Shown here piece by piece: positions 25,315-33,941 of a stretch of 64,000 bases of DNA. The DNA is from Bacillota bacterium (lineage in GTDB: Bacteria; Bacillota; Clostridia; Christensenellales; SZUA-584). Location: positions 124,001 to 188,000 of the forward strand of contig JAEWTL010000085.1 in NCBI GenBank assembly GCA_023459495.1. The letters are read 5' to 3'. The position numbers and the translations under genes were made by a program. Under the pieces are notes generated by a model. It saw nothing but the letters and a program-made list of their open reading frames with translations. It made no database searches and was not told the DNA's origin. Numbering within the stretch: the first letter of the stretch is position 1; each line of letters opens with the position of its first letter.

Positions 25315-25830
25315 CTATCGTGCCAAATCCTCCTCAACATAGGCATCCACCTGTTGCTGGTTTTTGAAGATGAGCATTTTACCGCTGTAGCGGGCGGCGA
25401 TTTCCCGGTAGTGCTGCCGGACGGCTTTCGTACGTCCGCTGTGCAGTATCCACCAGATGAACTCCGCGTCGAGCTTTTCGGTGCAGCCGTCCGTCATGCT
25501 TTCTCGTGTGGTGTTTTTATGCTGGCGATACCGCTTGACGGCGCGCCGCAGGCAGACATGGCGCGGAAAGTTCAGGTACAGGATGACGTCCGCCTGTTCC
25601 AGCCGCTCTGCCTGCAGGAATCCGCTGTAGTTGCCATCGATCACCCACGAATCGTTTATCTGCATGAAGTCGCGCACGATGCCGCGGGCTTCCTCCCGGT
25701 CGCGTTCCGCCCAGCCCGGCAAAAACTGCACCGTATCAAGGTAAAGTATGGGGACGTGATGAAATTCAGAGAGCTTTCTGGCCAGCGTGGATTTGCCGCT
25801 GCCGCTGTAACCCAGTATCGCGATCTTCAT
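25315..25830 (-). CDS. P-loop NTPase, DNA topology modulation (FlaR)-like kinase
   Basis: A 171-residue adenylate-kinase-like P-loop protein. Walker A GYSGSGKST lies at residues 7-15, then LYLDTVQFLPGW and the WVIDGNYSG segment shared by proteins annotated as FlaR-type topology modulators or small-molecule kinases. A basic lid-like RRAVKRYRQHK helix follows. The start ATG at 25830 overlaps the deformylase gene stop (ATGA). The substrate is unknown; the FlaR name is historical and does not prove a role in DNA topology. Confidence 0.82.
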   Translation of the reverse strand: MKIAILGYSGSGKSTLARKLSEFHHVPILYLDTVQFLPGWAERDREEARGIVRDFMQINDSWVIDGNYSGFLQAERLEQADVILYLNFPRHVCLRRAVKRYRQHKNTTRESMTDGCTEKLDAEFIWWILHSGRTKAVRQHYREIAARYSGKMLIFKNQQQVDAYVEEDLAR

Positions 25831-26336
25831 GGGCAGTCCTTTTCCGCCAGATGCCGCTGGCTTTTCAGACACAGCGATTGGCTGTCGATTGCTCGCATGG
25901 TGGCAAGGATGCCATCCAGATGGTCGTACTCATGCTGCAGCAGCTCGGAAAGGTCGCCCTCCGGCGTCAGCTGTCGTTTTTCTCCGTCCATGTCGAGATA
26001 GTCCACAGTGCAGCGTCGCCAACGCCGAACCCTGACAAGCAGGTCCGGAAAGGACATGCAGTCGTCCCAAAGCTCCATGGTTTCGCTGCCTATGGGGCGC
26101 AGCACGGGGTTGATCAGCACCACGGGGGAGCCGGTGTTCATGTATATCAGCCGCTTGAATACGCCAATCTGCGGCGCTGCGATAGCCCGGCCCACACCAT
26201 GCCGTTGCCTGAAATCCATCAGCGTGTCGTGCAGGTCTTCTACTACGCCGCGCAGCGACGGTATCTCCTCTATCCGGACCGCTTCGCTGGGCTGATAAAG
26301 CCGGGGATCACCCAGCAGCAGAATTTCTCTAACCAT
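25827..26336 (-). CDS. Peptide deformylase-family protein
   Basis: A 169-residue metalloenzyme of the peptide deformylase fold, which removes formyl from nascent N-terminal methionine. All three motifs are present: GVGRAIAAPQIG (47-58), DDCMS in place of EGCLS with ligand C93, and HEYDH (135-139). The second motif deviates, placing it among divergent deformylases often present beside a canonical one. The ATG at 26336 overlaps the end of the QueG-like gene by eight bases; AAGGG is eight bases upstream. Confidence 0.88.
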   Translation of the reverse strand: MVREILLLGDPRLYQPSEAVRIEEIPSLRGVVEDLHDTLMDFRQRHGVGRAIAAPQIGVFKRLIYMNTGSPVVLINPVLRPIGSETMELWDDCMSFPDLLVRVRRWRRCTVDYLDMDGEKRQLTPEGDLSELLQHEYDHLDGILATMRAIDSQSLCLKSQRHLAEKDCP

Positions 26337-27024
26337 TCGGATACCCTTCTTTGGCGCGCATGCCCAGCGCCATGGGGCAAACGACGCGGCAGCGGTTGCA
26401 GTTGACCACGCCGAAGCCGCGCGCGTTTTCAATATAGGTGTTGGCGCGGCATAGCTGCTGGTTGGCACTGTTGCCGTCCAGCGCATGAACCGGACAGGCA
26501 TCGAGGCAGCGGCGGCAGCCAGGGACGCAAAGCTCCTCCGAAAGCGGGTCCGAAGTGAGCGCAAGGTTGGTCAGCACCGCACCGACGTTGACCATGTTGC
26601 CGTAGGTTCTGTTAATGAGCAGTGTGTTCTTGCCAAGGCTCCCAAGGCCCGCGGCCACGGCAGTATGCCGCATGGATATAAGCCCTTTGCCCGTGTGCGT
26701 ATCGGGCTCCCAGTACTCGTACGGCCCGTCGCAGGGAAGCGGCACGGCGATGCCGCCAAGACGCTCGATAAACATCGCCATTCGCAGCGCGAGGCGGTCC
26801 AATACTGCCATATTCACCTCGCCCGTATGGTTGTAGACGATGCGCGGGCTGACCTGCGATAGCCCCATGGGCAGCGCTTTGCCCAGCACCACCACCGAGT
26901 GGCAGTCCGCATAGATGTCGCGCGGGTGAAAGCCCTCCGGCGCGCCGTCGAAGCGCTCGATGGCGGCGATGCCGCACAGCTCTGCACCCGAAGTAAATGC
27001 AAATTCTTTGATGGCGTTTTCCAT
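26329..27024 (-). CDS. Epoxyqueuosine reductase-like 4Fe-4S protein (first of two)
   Basis: A 231-residue iron-sulfur protein related to QueG. The N-terminal half resembles the cobalamin-binding reductase domain, with GLGSLGKNTLLI as in QueG. The C-terminal half holds two 4Fe-4S motifs: CVPGCRRCLDACP and CNRCRVVCP. It is shorter than true QueG and lacks its HEAT domain, so it may act on another substrate. The ATG at 27024 is preferred, with AGAGGG five bases upstream. Confidence 0.8.
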   Translation of the reverse strand: MENAIKEFAFTSGAELCGIAAIERFDGAPEGFHPRDIYADCHSVVVLGKALPMGLSQVSPRIVYNHTGEVNMAVLDRLALRMAMFIERLGGIAVPLPCDGPYEYWEPDTHTGKGLISMRHTAVAAGLGSLGKNTLLINRTYGNMVNVGAVLTNLALTSDPLSEELCVPGCRRCLDACPVHALDGNSANQQLCRANTYIENARGFGVVNCNRCRVVCPMALGMRAKEGYPNG

Positions 27025-27041
27025 ATGTCCCTCTCTTTCGT

Positions 27042-27797
27042 TCATTGCAGGGCGGCGTGGATAGCCGCCTCGTGCTGCCTGCAGAAAGCCAGCCCCTGCT
27101 CCATGAACGTGGTGATATCGTGCTGACGGTAAAGCGCGTCCAGCGTTTCGAGCGCCGGCTTGCCGTCCAGCGTCAGCGTATAGAAGCAGTCGTATACGGA
27201 ATGCCCTGCGTACGGGTTCAGCGGCTTCAGCCGCTCATCCGCCAGCAGGGATTCCACGACCATCTCGCTGAGTATCCACTTAAGGTGCGGCGTCTCGTAC
27301 TCCGTCGGGTCGTCGCCGAAGTGAGCGTGCCATTTCTCGAACCATACGAAGTGGGTGATCTCGTGCAGCGCCATGCCGAGCGCGCCCCGCTCGCTGTTGA
27401 GGTAGAACACGTCGAACGAGCGTGTTTCGAGGTAACGCGGGCATATGGGGTTGAAACTGATGTTGCCGGTCATGTCGTTAAAACGATCGGCCAGCGGGAA
27501 ATCAAAGATGTCCGAGAAGGCTTCCTCTACGACCGTGCGATGCGTGTCCCAGTGCCCTGGCCACGCCTGCAGCTTATCGCGCAGCGGGCCCTCGTTCTCC
27601 GTCCACGGGCTCTGCAGGCCGTCACGGATATAGTCGGTGCGGCCCTGCGCGTCCAGCGCATCCATCCGGCCAAGGTCAAACTGGGGGAAGAAGTAGTAGA
27701 GCGAATCGCGGAAAGCGTCGGACTGTTCCCTGCTCTGAAACTCCGCGATGGACTGCGCCATATACTCCAGACCGGGATTTCGATAGGTCAGGTTCAT
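27042..27797 (-). CDS. Predicted zinc metallopeptidase-like protein
   Basis: A 251-residue soluble protein with HEITHFVWFEKWHAHF near residue 145, a HExxH zinc motif, and a further SEMVVESLL segment about 40 residues on that could supply the third ligand. The N-terminal part shows no known domain and there is no signal peptide, so it should act in the cytoplasm. GGAGGA precedes the ATG at 27797, which overlaps the second QueG-like gene by ATGA. Its place between two QueG-like genes is unusual. The family name is unknown to me. Confidence 0.72.
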   Translation of the reverse strand: MNLTYRNPGLEYMAQSIAEFQSREQSDAFRDSLYYFFPQFDLGRMDALDAQGRTDYIRDGLQSPWTENEGPLRDKLQAWPGHWDTHRTVVEEAFSDIFDFPLADRFNDMTGNISFNPICPRYLETRSFDVFYLNSERGALGMALHEITHFVWFEKWHAHFGDDPTEYETPHLKWILSEMVVESLLADERLKPLNPYAGHSVYDCFYTLTLDGKPALETLDALYRQHDITTFMEQGLAFCRQHEAAIHAALQ

Positions 27798-28486
27798 GCT
27801 TCCTCCGTGCGGGTATACCGTCTTGTGTGCGGACAGACCTCGATGCATTTGCCGCACAGCGTGATCTCCTCGTGGATCAGACGGGCTGAGAGCGACCGCG
27901 CGGTCTCGTGGCAGCGCAGTGCGTCGAACAGCCCCTCCCGCGCCAGACCGGGCGTCCACAGCGGCCCCTGCACCGTTTTGCCGGGGCAGGCGGTCACGCA
28001 GGCCGTACAGCTGCCGCACCCGGAGACGTCCACCGGCGCATCGGGCATCAGCGGCGCATCGGTGACGAGCGATGAGAAACGCACCGCGGAGCCGAATTCG
28101 CGCGTGATAAGCAGCGCGCACCGTCCGATCCATCCCAGCCCCGCGCGCGTCGCCACGGTCTTGTGAGGCAGCGCGGTGCGGTAGTCCTCCGACTGACGTA
28201 CAAAGGTCAGCGTCTGTGCGGTGGCATGGTATCCTGCATCCATAAGCCGCTGCGCACCCAAGGTGACGAGCGCGTCCAGCTGACGGTTGAGCGCGTGGTA
28301 GTGATAAAAATAGTCCCTAGTGGGGCCGTCTGCAATCCCGCGGATGACCCACTGCGGGTATTTCACCGCTACGGCAACGCCGAAGGGCATGCCCAGGCGC
28401 GCCTCCTCCGGCAGCGCCGAAAGGTCGGCCACGCCCACGAGGCTTGCGCCAGCATCAAGCAGTGCCTGCTTAAAATCTTGGGTCAA
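27794..28486 (-). CDS. Epoxyqueuosine reductase-like 4Fe-4S protein (second of two)
   Basis: A 230-residue QueG-related protein, paralogous in layout to the gene at 26329-27024. GLGWIGRCALLIT matches the QueG core, and CGSCTACVTACP plus CGKCIEVCP are the two cluster motifs. No HEAT repeats follow. It overlaps the membrane-protein gene upstream by 17 bases and the metallopeptidase gene downstream by four. The two copies differ clearly, so the duplication is old or they were acquired separately. Confidence 0.8.
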   Translation of the reverse strand: MTQDFKQALLDAGASLVGVADLSALPEEARLGMPFGVAVAVKYPQWVIRGIADGPTRDYFYHYHALNRQLDALVTLGAQRLMDAGYHATAQTLTFVRQSEDYRTALPHKTVATRAGLGWIGRCALLITREFGSAVRFSSLVTDAPLMPDAPVDVSGCGSCTACVTACPGKTVQGPLWTPGLAREGLFDALRCHETARSLSARLIHEEITLCGKCIEVCPHTRRYTRTEEA

Positions 28487-29315
28487 ATCCGTTTTGATCA
28501 GTCCCTTCTGCGGATATTTCTGTCTCCATTTCGCGCAGTTTACTGAAATCGTCAGGTTTGGGTTCGTCGATCACGCCCTGTATCGGCCCTTTAACGAGAT
28601 GCAGCACGAGGAAGATGATGATGAAGACAACAGCCAGACCCGCAAGCACAATGCCTGCGGTGAGCGGGCTGTCCGGTCCTGCCGTCTTGCGGATCATATA
28701 CGGCACAATGCGGGATGCGATCTCCGTGCGGTTGGTCGTGCCGAGAATATTGTACTCCACACACCAGTCCACGAAAGAGCCGTTCTCGTAGAAGTCTTTG
28801 CTGTTAATATACTCACTTAAGTATTGCTGATAACTCTCCGGCAGATCGTCAACCTGCGCGTAATCCAGTGTAAGCATCGCAGTCATCGGGTCATTGCTCC
28901 TAGTCTGGGTTAGGATTGCGTCCATTGTGTCGAAATCCTTGGGCTCCGCCTTATAAGTGATGAAGTAACGGATGTTGACCGTGCCGTCCGCACTGGATTC
29001 GTAGACTGGCACGAGATAGTACAGCGCCTCGCTATCGTCTGATGCACGCTTGCCGGAAGAGTTGGTCTCGTAATCCTCCGCGTAATAATCGATCGCGAGG
29101 TCGATCGCCCCTGTCACATACATGTCGTCCGTGAGTTCATTTTGTGCCAGCGTATTGAAGTCCGGCTGGCCGCTTTCCGCGATATCTTGTTTCTCGTTGG
29201 ACCAGCTGATGAAAGCAAACACCGAGAGTCCGATACAGATAACGGCAAAAATGATCATCGTGATCTTTAAGCCTTTGCGCGTTTTTGGAATAGCGAAGAA
29301 GATTGGGATAGACAT
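28470..29315 (-). CDS. Uncharacterised two-helix membrane protein
   Basis: A 281-residue protein with one hydrophobic segment near the N-terminus (about 18-37) and a second near 228-248, bracketing an extracytoplasmic domain of about 190 residues rich in Asp, Ser and Tyr. A short acidic cytoplasmic tail ends the protein. I do not recognise the domain. The ATG at 29315 has GAGG six bases upstream. It heads the minus-strand cluster to 25315, overlapping the next gene. Confidence 0.7.
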   Translation of the reverse strand: MSIPIFFAIPKTRKGLKITMIIFAVICIGLSVFAFISWSNEKQDIAESGQPDFNTLAQNELTDDMYVTGAIDLAIDYYAEDYETNSSGKRASDDSEALYYLVPVYESSADGTVNIRYFITYKAEPKDFDTMDAILTQTRSNDPMTAMLTLDYAQVDDLPESYQQYLSEYINSKDFYENGSFVDWCVEYNILGTTNRTEIASRIVPYMIRKTAGPDSPLTAGIVLAGLAVVFIIIFLVLHLVKGPIQGVIDEPKPDDFSKLREMETEISAEGTDQNGFDPRF

Positions 29316-29473
29316 AAGCTGCCTCTTTCGATAGTGATTTTGTATAATTGCTTTGTCCGATTATACCACATGGCCTGCGTAGATGCGATGTTATGCATCC
29401 TGCAACTCCCGCTTTACATTTTTACCCATACAAGGTATTCTGTTTATATGCTTACTAAGTGGAGGACAAGCGG

Positions 29474-29992
29474 ATGAGCAGACAGTTTATATTGGCGGTA
29501 ATGGCTATTGTCATAGCGATGGCTTTAATCTACGTGTTTGCCTTCTCGGGCGGGACCTCCGCAAAGGCCGGATTCTCAGCTTCGGATTATCAGCCTATGG
29601 ACGATTTCACAACTCGTTTTAACCAGCTTTTGTCCGAAGACAAGACCGGCGAACTGCGCCCCGCTGCCGAGCTGTCGGCGGAAGACTTGTCATGGCTCCT
29701 TGAGGACGCTGACGGCATAACGTTAAAGGCGGCCAAAGGTCTGCAGTTCGCTAACGGCGACATCCTCATCATACTGTGCATAGAATCCGGTGACAACCTT
29801 CTGCAGGAACTGATCACTGAAACGATGAATAACCAGGCGCTGGATAATCTGATGGGGACCACGCAATATTCGACATCGGTCAGTATAGGAGGCGACATTA
29901 AATATATTATATTAACAAAAAATGATGATTACGACGTTATTGGAGAAATGGTCGAAACGGCAAAGCAGCCTTTAACCCCTGCTGCCTCATGA
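29474..29992 (+). CDS. Uncharacterised protein with N-terminal membrane anchor
   Basis: A 172-residue protein with one N-terminal hydrophobic segment (about 5-24) that could be an uncleaved anchor or signal peptide, followed by a small acidic domain outside the cell. No known domain is recognised. GGAGG lies eight bases before the ATG at 29474, which is therefore preferred to an upstream in-frame start. It is divergent from the membrane-protein gene at 28470-29315; both have short extracytoplasmic domains, but no similarity is obvious. Confidence 0.65.
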   Translation: MSRQFILAVMAIVIAMALIYVFAFSGGTSAKAGFSASDYQPMDDFTTRFNQLLSEDKTGELRPAAELSAEDLSWLLEDADGITLKAAKGLQFANGDILIILCIESGDNLLQELITETMNNQALDNLMGTTQYSTSVSIGGDIKYIILTKNDDYDVIGEMVETAKQPLTPAAS

Positions 29993-30324
29993 AAGGTTCT
30001 TCCTCCTGAACCGCCCGTTAATTTCTATTCTTTGCATATACAGTGTGCGCATCAATTAGCAGAGACAGGAGATGCGCACGCCATCCCGATAAATAAATGT
30101 CAACGTGGGGTCTTTTTGGCCGTGTCCGGCTCGTGCCGCGAGGCGTCATCAGGCATGCAGCTCTGCATATTTTTGCAGCTCCAAATATACGACCTGCGTA
30201 CATGTCACTTGCGGAACGTTATGCCGAGAAATCATGGATTGCATCCAAAATGTTGTAGCGGTAGCCCTGCAAAGCTTATTTCTTTGTGAAAAAATTAATT
30301 AAATCAATTCTGGCTGTATTTGGA
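29993..30324. other. Intergenic region before nrdD, with hairpins
   Basis: No convincing gene. A small GGTTC/GAACC hairpin lies directly after the preceding stop (29994-30011), and a nine-bp stem GTGCGCATC/GATGCGCAC with a 17-base loop lies at 30045-30079. The rest shows nothing until the nrdD promoter. Confidence 0.5.
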
Positions 30325-30353
30325 TTGACACCATATATAGTGTGGTCTATAAT
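30325..30353 (+). promoter_or_regulatory. Consensus sigma-A promoter of nrdDG
   Basis: Perfect TTGACA (30325-30330), 17-bp spacer, perfect TATAAT (30348-30353). Such a strong promoter is normally held in check; an NrdR box fills the spacer. Confidence 0.85.
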
Positions 30354-30375
30354 TACTTTACTCAATATTTACGTA
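30328..30375 (+). promoter_or_regulatory. Predicted pair of NrdR boxes
   Basis: ACACCATATATAGTGT (30328-30343) fits the NrdR box consensus and overlaps the promoter. A weaker partner, ACTCAATATTTACGTA (30360-30375), lies exactly 32 bp downstream, the three-turn spacing typical of NrdR pairs. Confidence 0.7.
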
Positions 30376-30438
30376 AAAGCAGTTTGCATTAAAATAACGC
30401 TGCTATTCAAATCACTTTTACAGTAGGGGGTCAGGATC

Positions 30439-32526
30439 ATGTTCACAGTTATTCTTAAACGTAGCGGCCAGAAGGAGACTTTCCAGCCGCGCAAAATTGC
30501 CGACGCCATATTCAAGGCAGCTCAGGCCGTGGGTGGCGAGGACTACGCGCGCGCGCAGCAGCTCACCGATCAGGTGGTCGATATTCTGCGGCTGCGGTTT
30601 TCCGACCGGAATCCCGGCGTGGAAGATGTTCAGGACGTCGTGGAGCGAGTGCTGATTAAAAACGGCCATGCCAAGACAGCCAAGGCATACATCCTTTACC
30701 GTGAAAAGCGCAAGGGCGCGAGGGAAGCGAACGCCTTGATCGGTGCGACCATCGACATGTTCTCGAATTACCTTTCCGACACGGACTGGAACACGCGCGA
30801 GAACGCCAATACGCAGCGCAGTGTGAACGGCCTCAACAACTACATCCGCGAAGCGTTTACCCAGAAATACTGGTTGCATGAGATCTATCCCGAGGAGGTG
30901 CGCGAGGCGCATATCTCGGGGGACTGTCATATCCATGACCTCGGCTTCTTTGGCCCGTACTGCGCGGGCTGGGACCTGCGGCAGCTTTTGACGCAGGGCT
31001 TCGGCGGCATCCCCGGCAAGGTGGAGAGCAAGCCTGCCAAGCATCTGCGCACGTTCTTAGGGCAGATCGTCAACTCCACGTTTACGACGCAGGGCGAGAC
31101 CGCAGGCGCTCAGGCGTGGTCCAGCTTTGATACGTACTGCGCGCCGTTTATCCGCAAAGACGACCTGACGCATGCCCAGATCAAGCAGGCGCTGCAGGAG
31201 TTTATCTTCAATATCAACGTGCCGACAAGGGTGGGTTTCCAGTGCCCGTTCTCCAACCTGACCTTTGACATCAAGGTACCCAAGATGCTCAAAGACCATC
31301 CTGTGATCATCGGCGGGGAATATCAGGATACCGCATACGGCGATTATCAGGAGGAGATGGACAAGTTCAACCTCGCGTTCTGCGAAGTGATGCTGGAGGG
31401 TGACGCCAAGGGCCGCGTGTTCACGTTCCCGATTCCCACGATCAACATCACCAAGGACTTTGACTGGAACAACCGCGTGGTCGACAAGTTCATGGAGATC
31501 ACCTGCAAATACGGCATCCCGTACTTTGCGAACTATGTCAACTCCGACCTTTCCCCGGAGGACGCGGTGTCGATGTGCTGCCGACTCCGGCTGGACGTGA
31601 GCGAACTCAGAAAGCGCGGCGGTGGCTTGTTCGGCTCCAATCCGTTAACCGGATCGGTCGGCGTATTCACGATCAACCTGCCGCGCATCGGCTATCTCTC
31701 GCACACCAAGGAGGAGTTCTTCGCGCGCCTGAAGAAGCTGGCGGAGGTTGGGAAAACCTCGCTGGAGATCAAACGCAAGGTCATCGAGCACCAGACCGAG
31801 AACGGCCTTTACCCGTACTCCGCGGTGTATCTGCGCGACGTCAAAAAGCGCACCGGCCAATACTGGACAAATCACTTCAACACCATCGGCATCATCGGCA
31901 TGCACGAGGCGCTGATCAATTATATGGGCAAGGGCATCGAGACCGAGGAAGGCAACGTGATGGCCATTGAGATTATGAACTATCTGCGCGGTCTGATGCA
32001 AGAGTTCCAGAAGGAGACGGGGCACCAGTACAACCTTGAAGCCACGCCTGCTGAAGGGACGAGCTACCGTCTTGCCAAGCTGGACAGGGAGCGCTACCTC
32101 GACATCATCAGCTCGGGTCGGGATGTGCCGTATTATACGAACTCCACGCAGCTGCCCGTGGGCTATACCGAGGACATCATGGAAATGATCGAGCTGCAGG
32201 ACGAGTTGCAGTCACTCTATACGGGTGGTACGGTGCAGCACCTGTACTTAGGTGAGCGCATTGAGGATATTGAAACGGCCAAGAAGCTGATCCAGACTAT
32301 CTTCTCGCGCTACCGCATGCCGTACATCTCCATCACACCCACGTTCAGCGTATGCGACACACACGGTTACATCGCGGGCGAGCAGTTTTCGTGTCCGGAG
32401 TGCGGCTCAAAGACCGAGGTGTGGAGCCGCGTGGTGGGCTACCTGCGCCCGGTACAGAACTACAACGAAGGCAAAAAGGAAGAATACCGCGAAAGGGTCA
32501 AGTTTGTGGTGCCTGAGGCGATGTAA
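30439..32526 (+). CDS. nrdD: Anaerobic ribonucleoside-triphosphate reductase
   Basis: A 695-residue class III ribonucleotide reductase that makes dNTPs under anoxia using a glycyl radical. An N-terminal ATP-cone (about 1-90) senses ATP/dATP. The catalytic barrel follows. Near the C-terminus a zinc site (CPECG with upstream Cys) precedes the glycyl-radical loop VGYLRPVQNY, with the radical Gly at about residue 667. GGGGGT stands before the ATG at 30439. The stop overlaps the nrdG start by one base. Control by NrdR is predicted from the upstream boxes. Confidence 0.96.
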   Translation: MFTVILKRSGQKETFQPRKIADAIFKAAQAVGGEDYARAQQLTDQVVDILRLRFSDRNPGVEDVQDVVERVLIKNGHAKTAKAYILYREKRKGAREANALIGATIDMFSNYLSDTDWNTRENANTQRSVNGLNNYIREAFTQKYWLHEIYPEEVREAHISGDCHIHDLGFFGPYCAGWDLRQLLTQGFGGIPGKVESKPAKHLRTFLGQIVNSTFTTQGETAGAQAWSSFDTYCAPFIRKDDLTHAQIKQALQEFIFNINVPTRVGFQCPFSNLTFDIKVPKMLKDHPVIIGGEYQDTAYGDYQEEMDKFNLAFCEVMLEGDAKGRVFTFPIPTINITKDFDWNNRVVDKFMEITCKYGIPYFANYVNSDLSPEDAVSMCCRLRLDVSELRKRGGGLFGSNPLTGSVGVFTINLPRIGYLSHTKEEFFARLKKLAEVGKTSLEIKRKVIEHQTENGLYPYSAVYLRDVKKRTGQYWTNHFNTIGIIGMHEALINYMGKGIETEEGNVMAIEIMNYLRGLMQEFQKETGHQYNLEATPAEGTSYRLAKLDRERYLDIISSGRDVPYYTNSTQLPVGYTEDIMEMIELQDELQSLYTGGTVQHLYLGERIEDIETAKKLIQTIFSRYRMPYISITPTFSVCDTHGYIAGEQFSCPECGSKTEVWSRVVGYLRPVQNYNEGKKEEYRERVKFVVPEAM

Positions 32527-33191
32527 TGCAGATTGCGGGACTCGTAAAAAACTCTTTTGTGGATTACCCGGGGCATATTGCGGCAGCGGTTTTCGTGCCG
32601 GGCTGCAATATGGACTGCTGGTATTGCCACAATCGCGCGCTGTGGGAGCGCGGGGAGCTCATCGATGAAGAAGAGGTTGCGGCGTTTCTGATGAAGCGCC
32701 GCGGCTTTTTGGATGGGGTGGTGGTGTCGGGCGGAGAGCCGTCGCTGCAAAGCGATTTGCCGCTCTTCGTCCGGCGCTTAAAGGATATGGGCTATCTCGT
32801 CAAGCTGGACACCAACGGTTTGAAACCGGAGGTGGTGGAAAAGCTGCTGCCTCAGCTCGACTATATCGCGCTCGACTTAAAGGCTCCGCCGGGCGAACTG
32901 CGCAAGGTGGTGTCCTTTGATATCAGCGACGAGCCGATATGGCGCACCGCGGAGATGGTCATGCAGAGCGGGGTGGACTATGAGTTCCGTACCACTGTGA
33001 TGCCGCTGCTGACCGTGGACGACGTGGAGGCAATCGCAAAACGCGTAGCCGGGGCAAAGCGCCTTGCACTGCAGCAGTACCGCAGGGTGGAGGGGCGAAT
33101 CTGCCCGGACCCGCATAAACCCGAGACCATCAGAAAAGCGGCCGAAGCCGCTTCAAAGCATGTAAAGGATGTAATTGTTCGCGGGCTTTAA
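32526..33191 (+). CDS. nrdG: Anaerobic ribonucleotide reductase activating protein
   Basis: A 221-residue radical SAM enzyme that generates the glycyl radical on NrdD. The cluster motif CNMDCWYC (CxxxCxxC) lies near residue 27, followed by VSGGEPSLQ. The start overlaps the nrdD stop by one base. Its last codon and stop fall inside the first copy of a 21-bp direct repeat that bounds an inserted repeat element. Confidence 0.95.
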   Translation: MQIAGLVKNSFVDYPGHIAAAVFVPGCNMDCWYCHNRALWERGELIDEEEVAAFLMKRRGFLDGVVVSGGEPSLQSDLPLFVRRLKDMGYLVKLDTNGLKPEVVEKLLPQLDYIALDLKAPPGELRKVVSFDISDEPIWRTAEMVMQSGVDYEFRTTVMPLLTVDDVEAIAKRVAGAKRLALQQYRRVEGRICPDPHKPETIRKAAEAASKHVKDVIVRGL

Positions 33192-33452
33192 TTCCCGATG
33201 TGGATGTCGAGGTTGTGCAGTGGTCAGCATCAAAGGGCGGTTGGGTTAAGATGTTTCGTCGCATACGCTCCTCAATATGACAAGTGAGGGGTTTTATCAA
33301 GTCAAGAGTCGCTATGACGAATAGCCACAGTAAGTTTAATGTCATCCTGACGAGTGAAGCGAGGAAGGATCTTTACACAGTACTGAATTGTTTTCGGGGA
33401 TCTTCAATATTGATAATGCAATGCTGTATTCAATTCCCGATGTGGATGTCGA
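33190..33452. mobile_element. MITE-like fold-back element bounded by a 21-bp direct repeat
   Basis: AATTCCCGATGTGGATGTCGA occurs at 33190-33210 and again at 33432-33452. Between them lie two inverted arms: 33248-33281 and 33341-33373, both of the widespread GTCATCCTGA...GGATCTT type of bacterial intergenic repeat. It carries no gene. Both nrdG and the convergent lipoprotein gene end inside the repeated 21 bp, as expected if the element inserted between their touching stop codons. Confidence 0.7.
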
Positions 33453-33822
33453 TATCGATGCCCGGGCTTTCGCTTTCTGACGGGGACTCGCTCGCCTGCG
33501 CACCATAGCTCTCCTTGATATTGTTGATTTCATCAATCGCTTTGTCGACGATGGCAATGCGCCAAATGCCGTAGGCTGCACCAGCCAGTATGATGGCGAG
33601 CGCCACCAGCGCAATGAACTTCACAAAGCCCGGAATAAGTTTCCAGATGATTCCAAAACCGATGAAGAACAACACTACCGCGCCTAAAATGATGACCCAC
33701 GCGGGCAGCGCCATTGCGGAAGCGGTAAGATTCTGAATTTCCGATGTGTCGATCGGCGCGCACGCCGCGAGCATCTCGACAGCGAACAGCACGATCAGAA
33801 CGACCAATAAGAACTTCTTCAT
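33430..33822 (-). CDS. Small membrane protein or lipoprotein of unknown function
   Basis: A 130-residue protein. The N-terminal hydrophobic signal ends in MLAAC, a possible lipobox with Cys at about residue 21. Two more hydrophobic helices follow (about 42-60 and 66-88), then a short charged segment and a Ser/Glu/Pro-rich tail ending in alternating Asp-Ile. I recognise no family. It converges on nrdG, and its last codons lie within a duplicated 21-bp sequence. GAAG-type ribosome signals upstream are weak. Confidence 0.65.
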   Translation of the reverse strand: MKKFLLVVLIVLFAVEMLAACAPIDTSEIQNLTASAMALPAWVIILGAVVLFFIGFGIIWKLIPGFVKFIALVALAIILAGAAYGIWRIAIVDKAIDEINNIKESYGAQASESPSESESPGIDIDIHIGN

Positions 33823-33941
33823 AGCCTGTATTATAGCCTAAATGCATCCAGCCGTAAAGTGATAAAATAGACACAGATTGCGCACGCGCGGTCAAGAATT
33901 GCGGCGCGCGCTGCGGTATGCTCATCTCTGGAGGGAAGGAA

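Noticed and set aside
30032..30302. Small open frames in the nrdD upstream region
   Set aside because: No ribosome site, no plausible protein, and they would run into the regulatory region.
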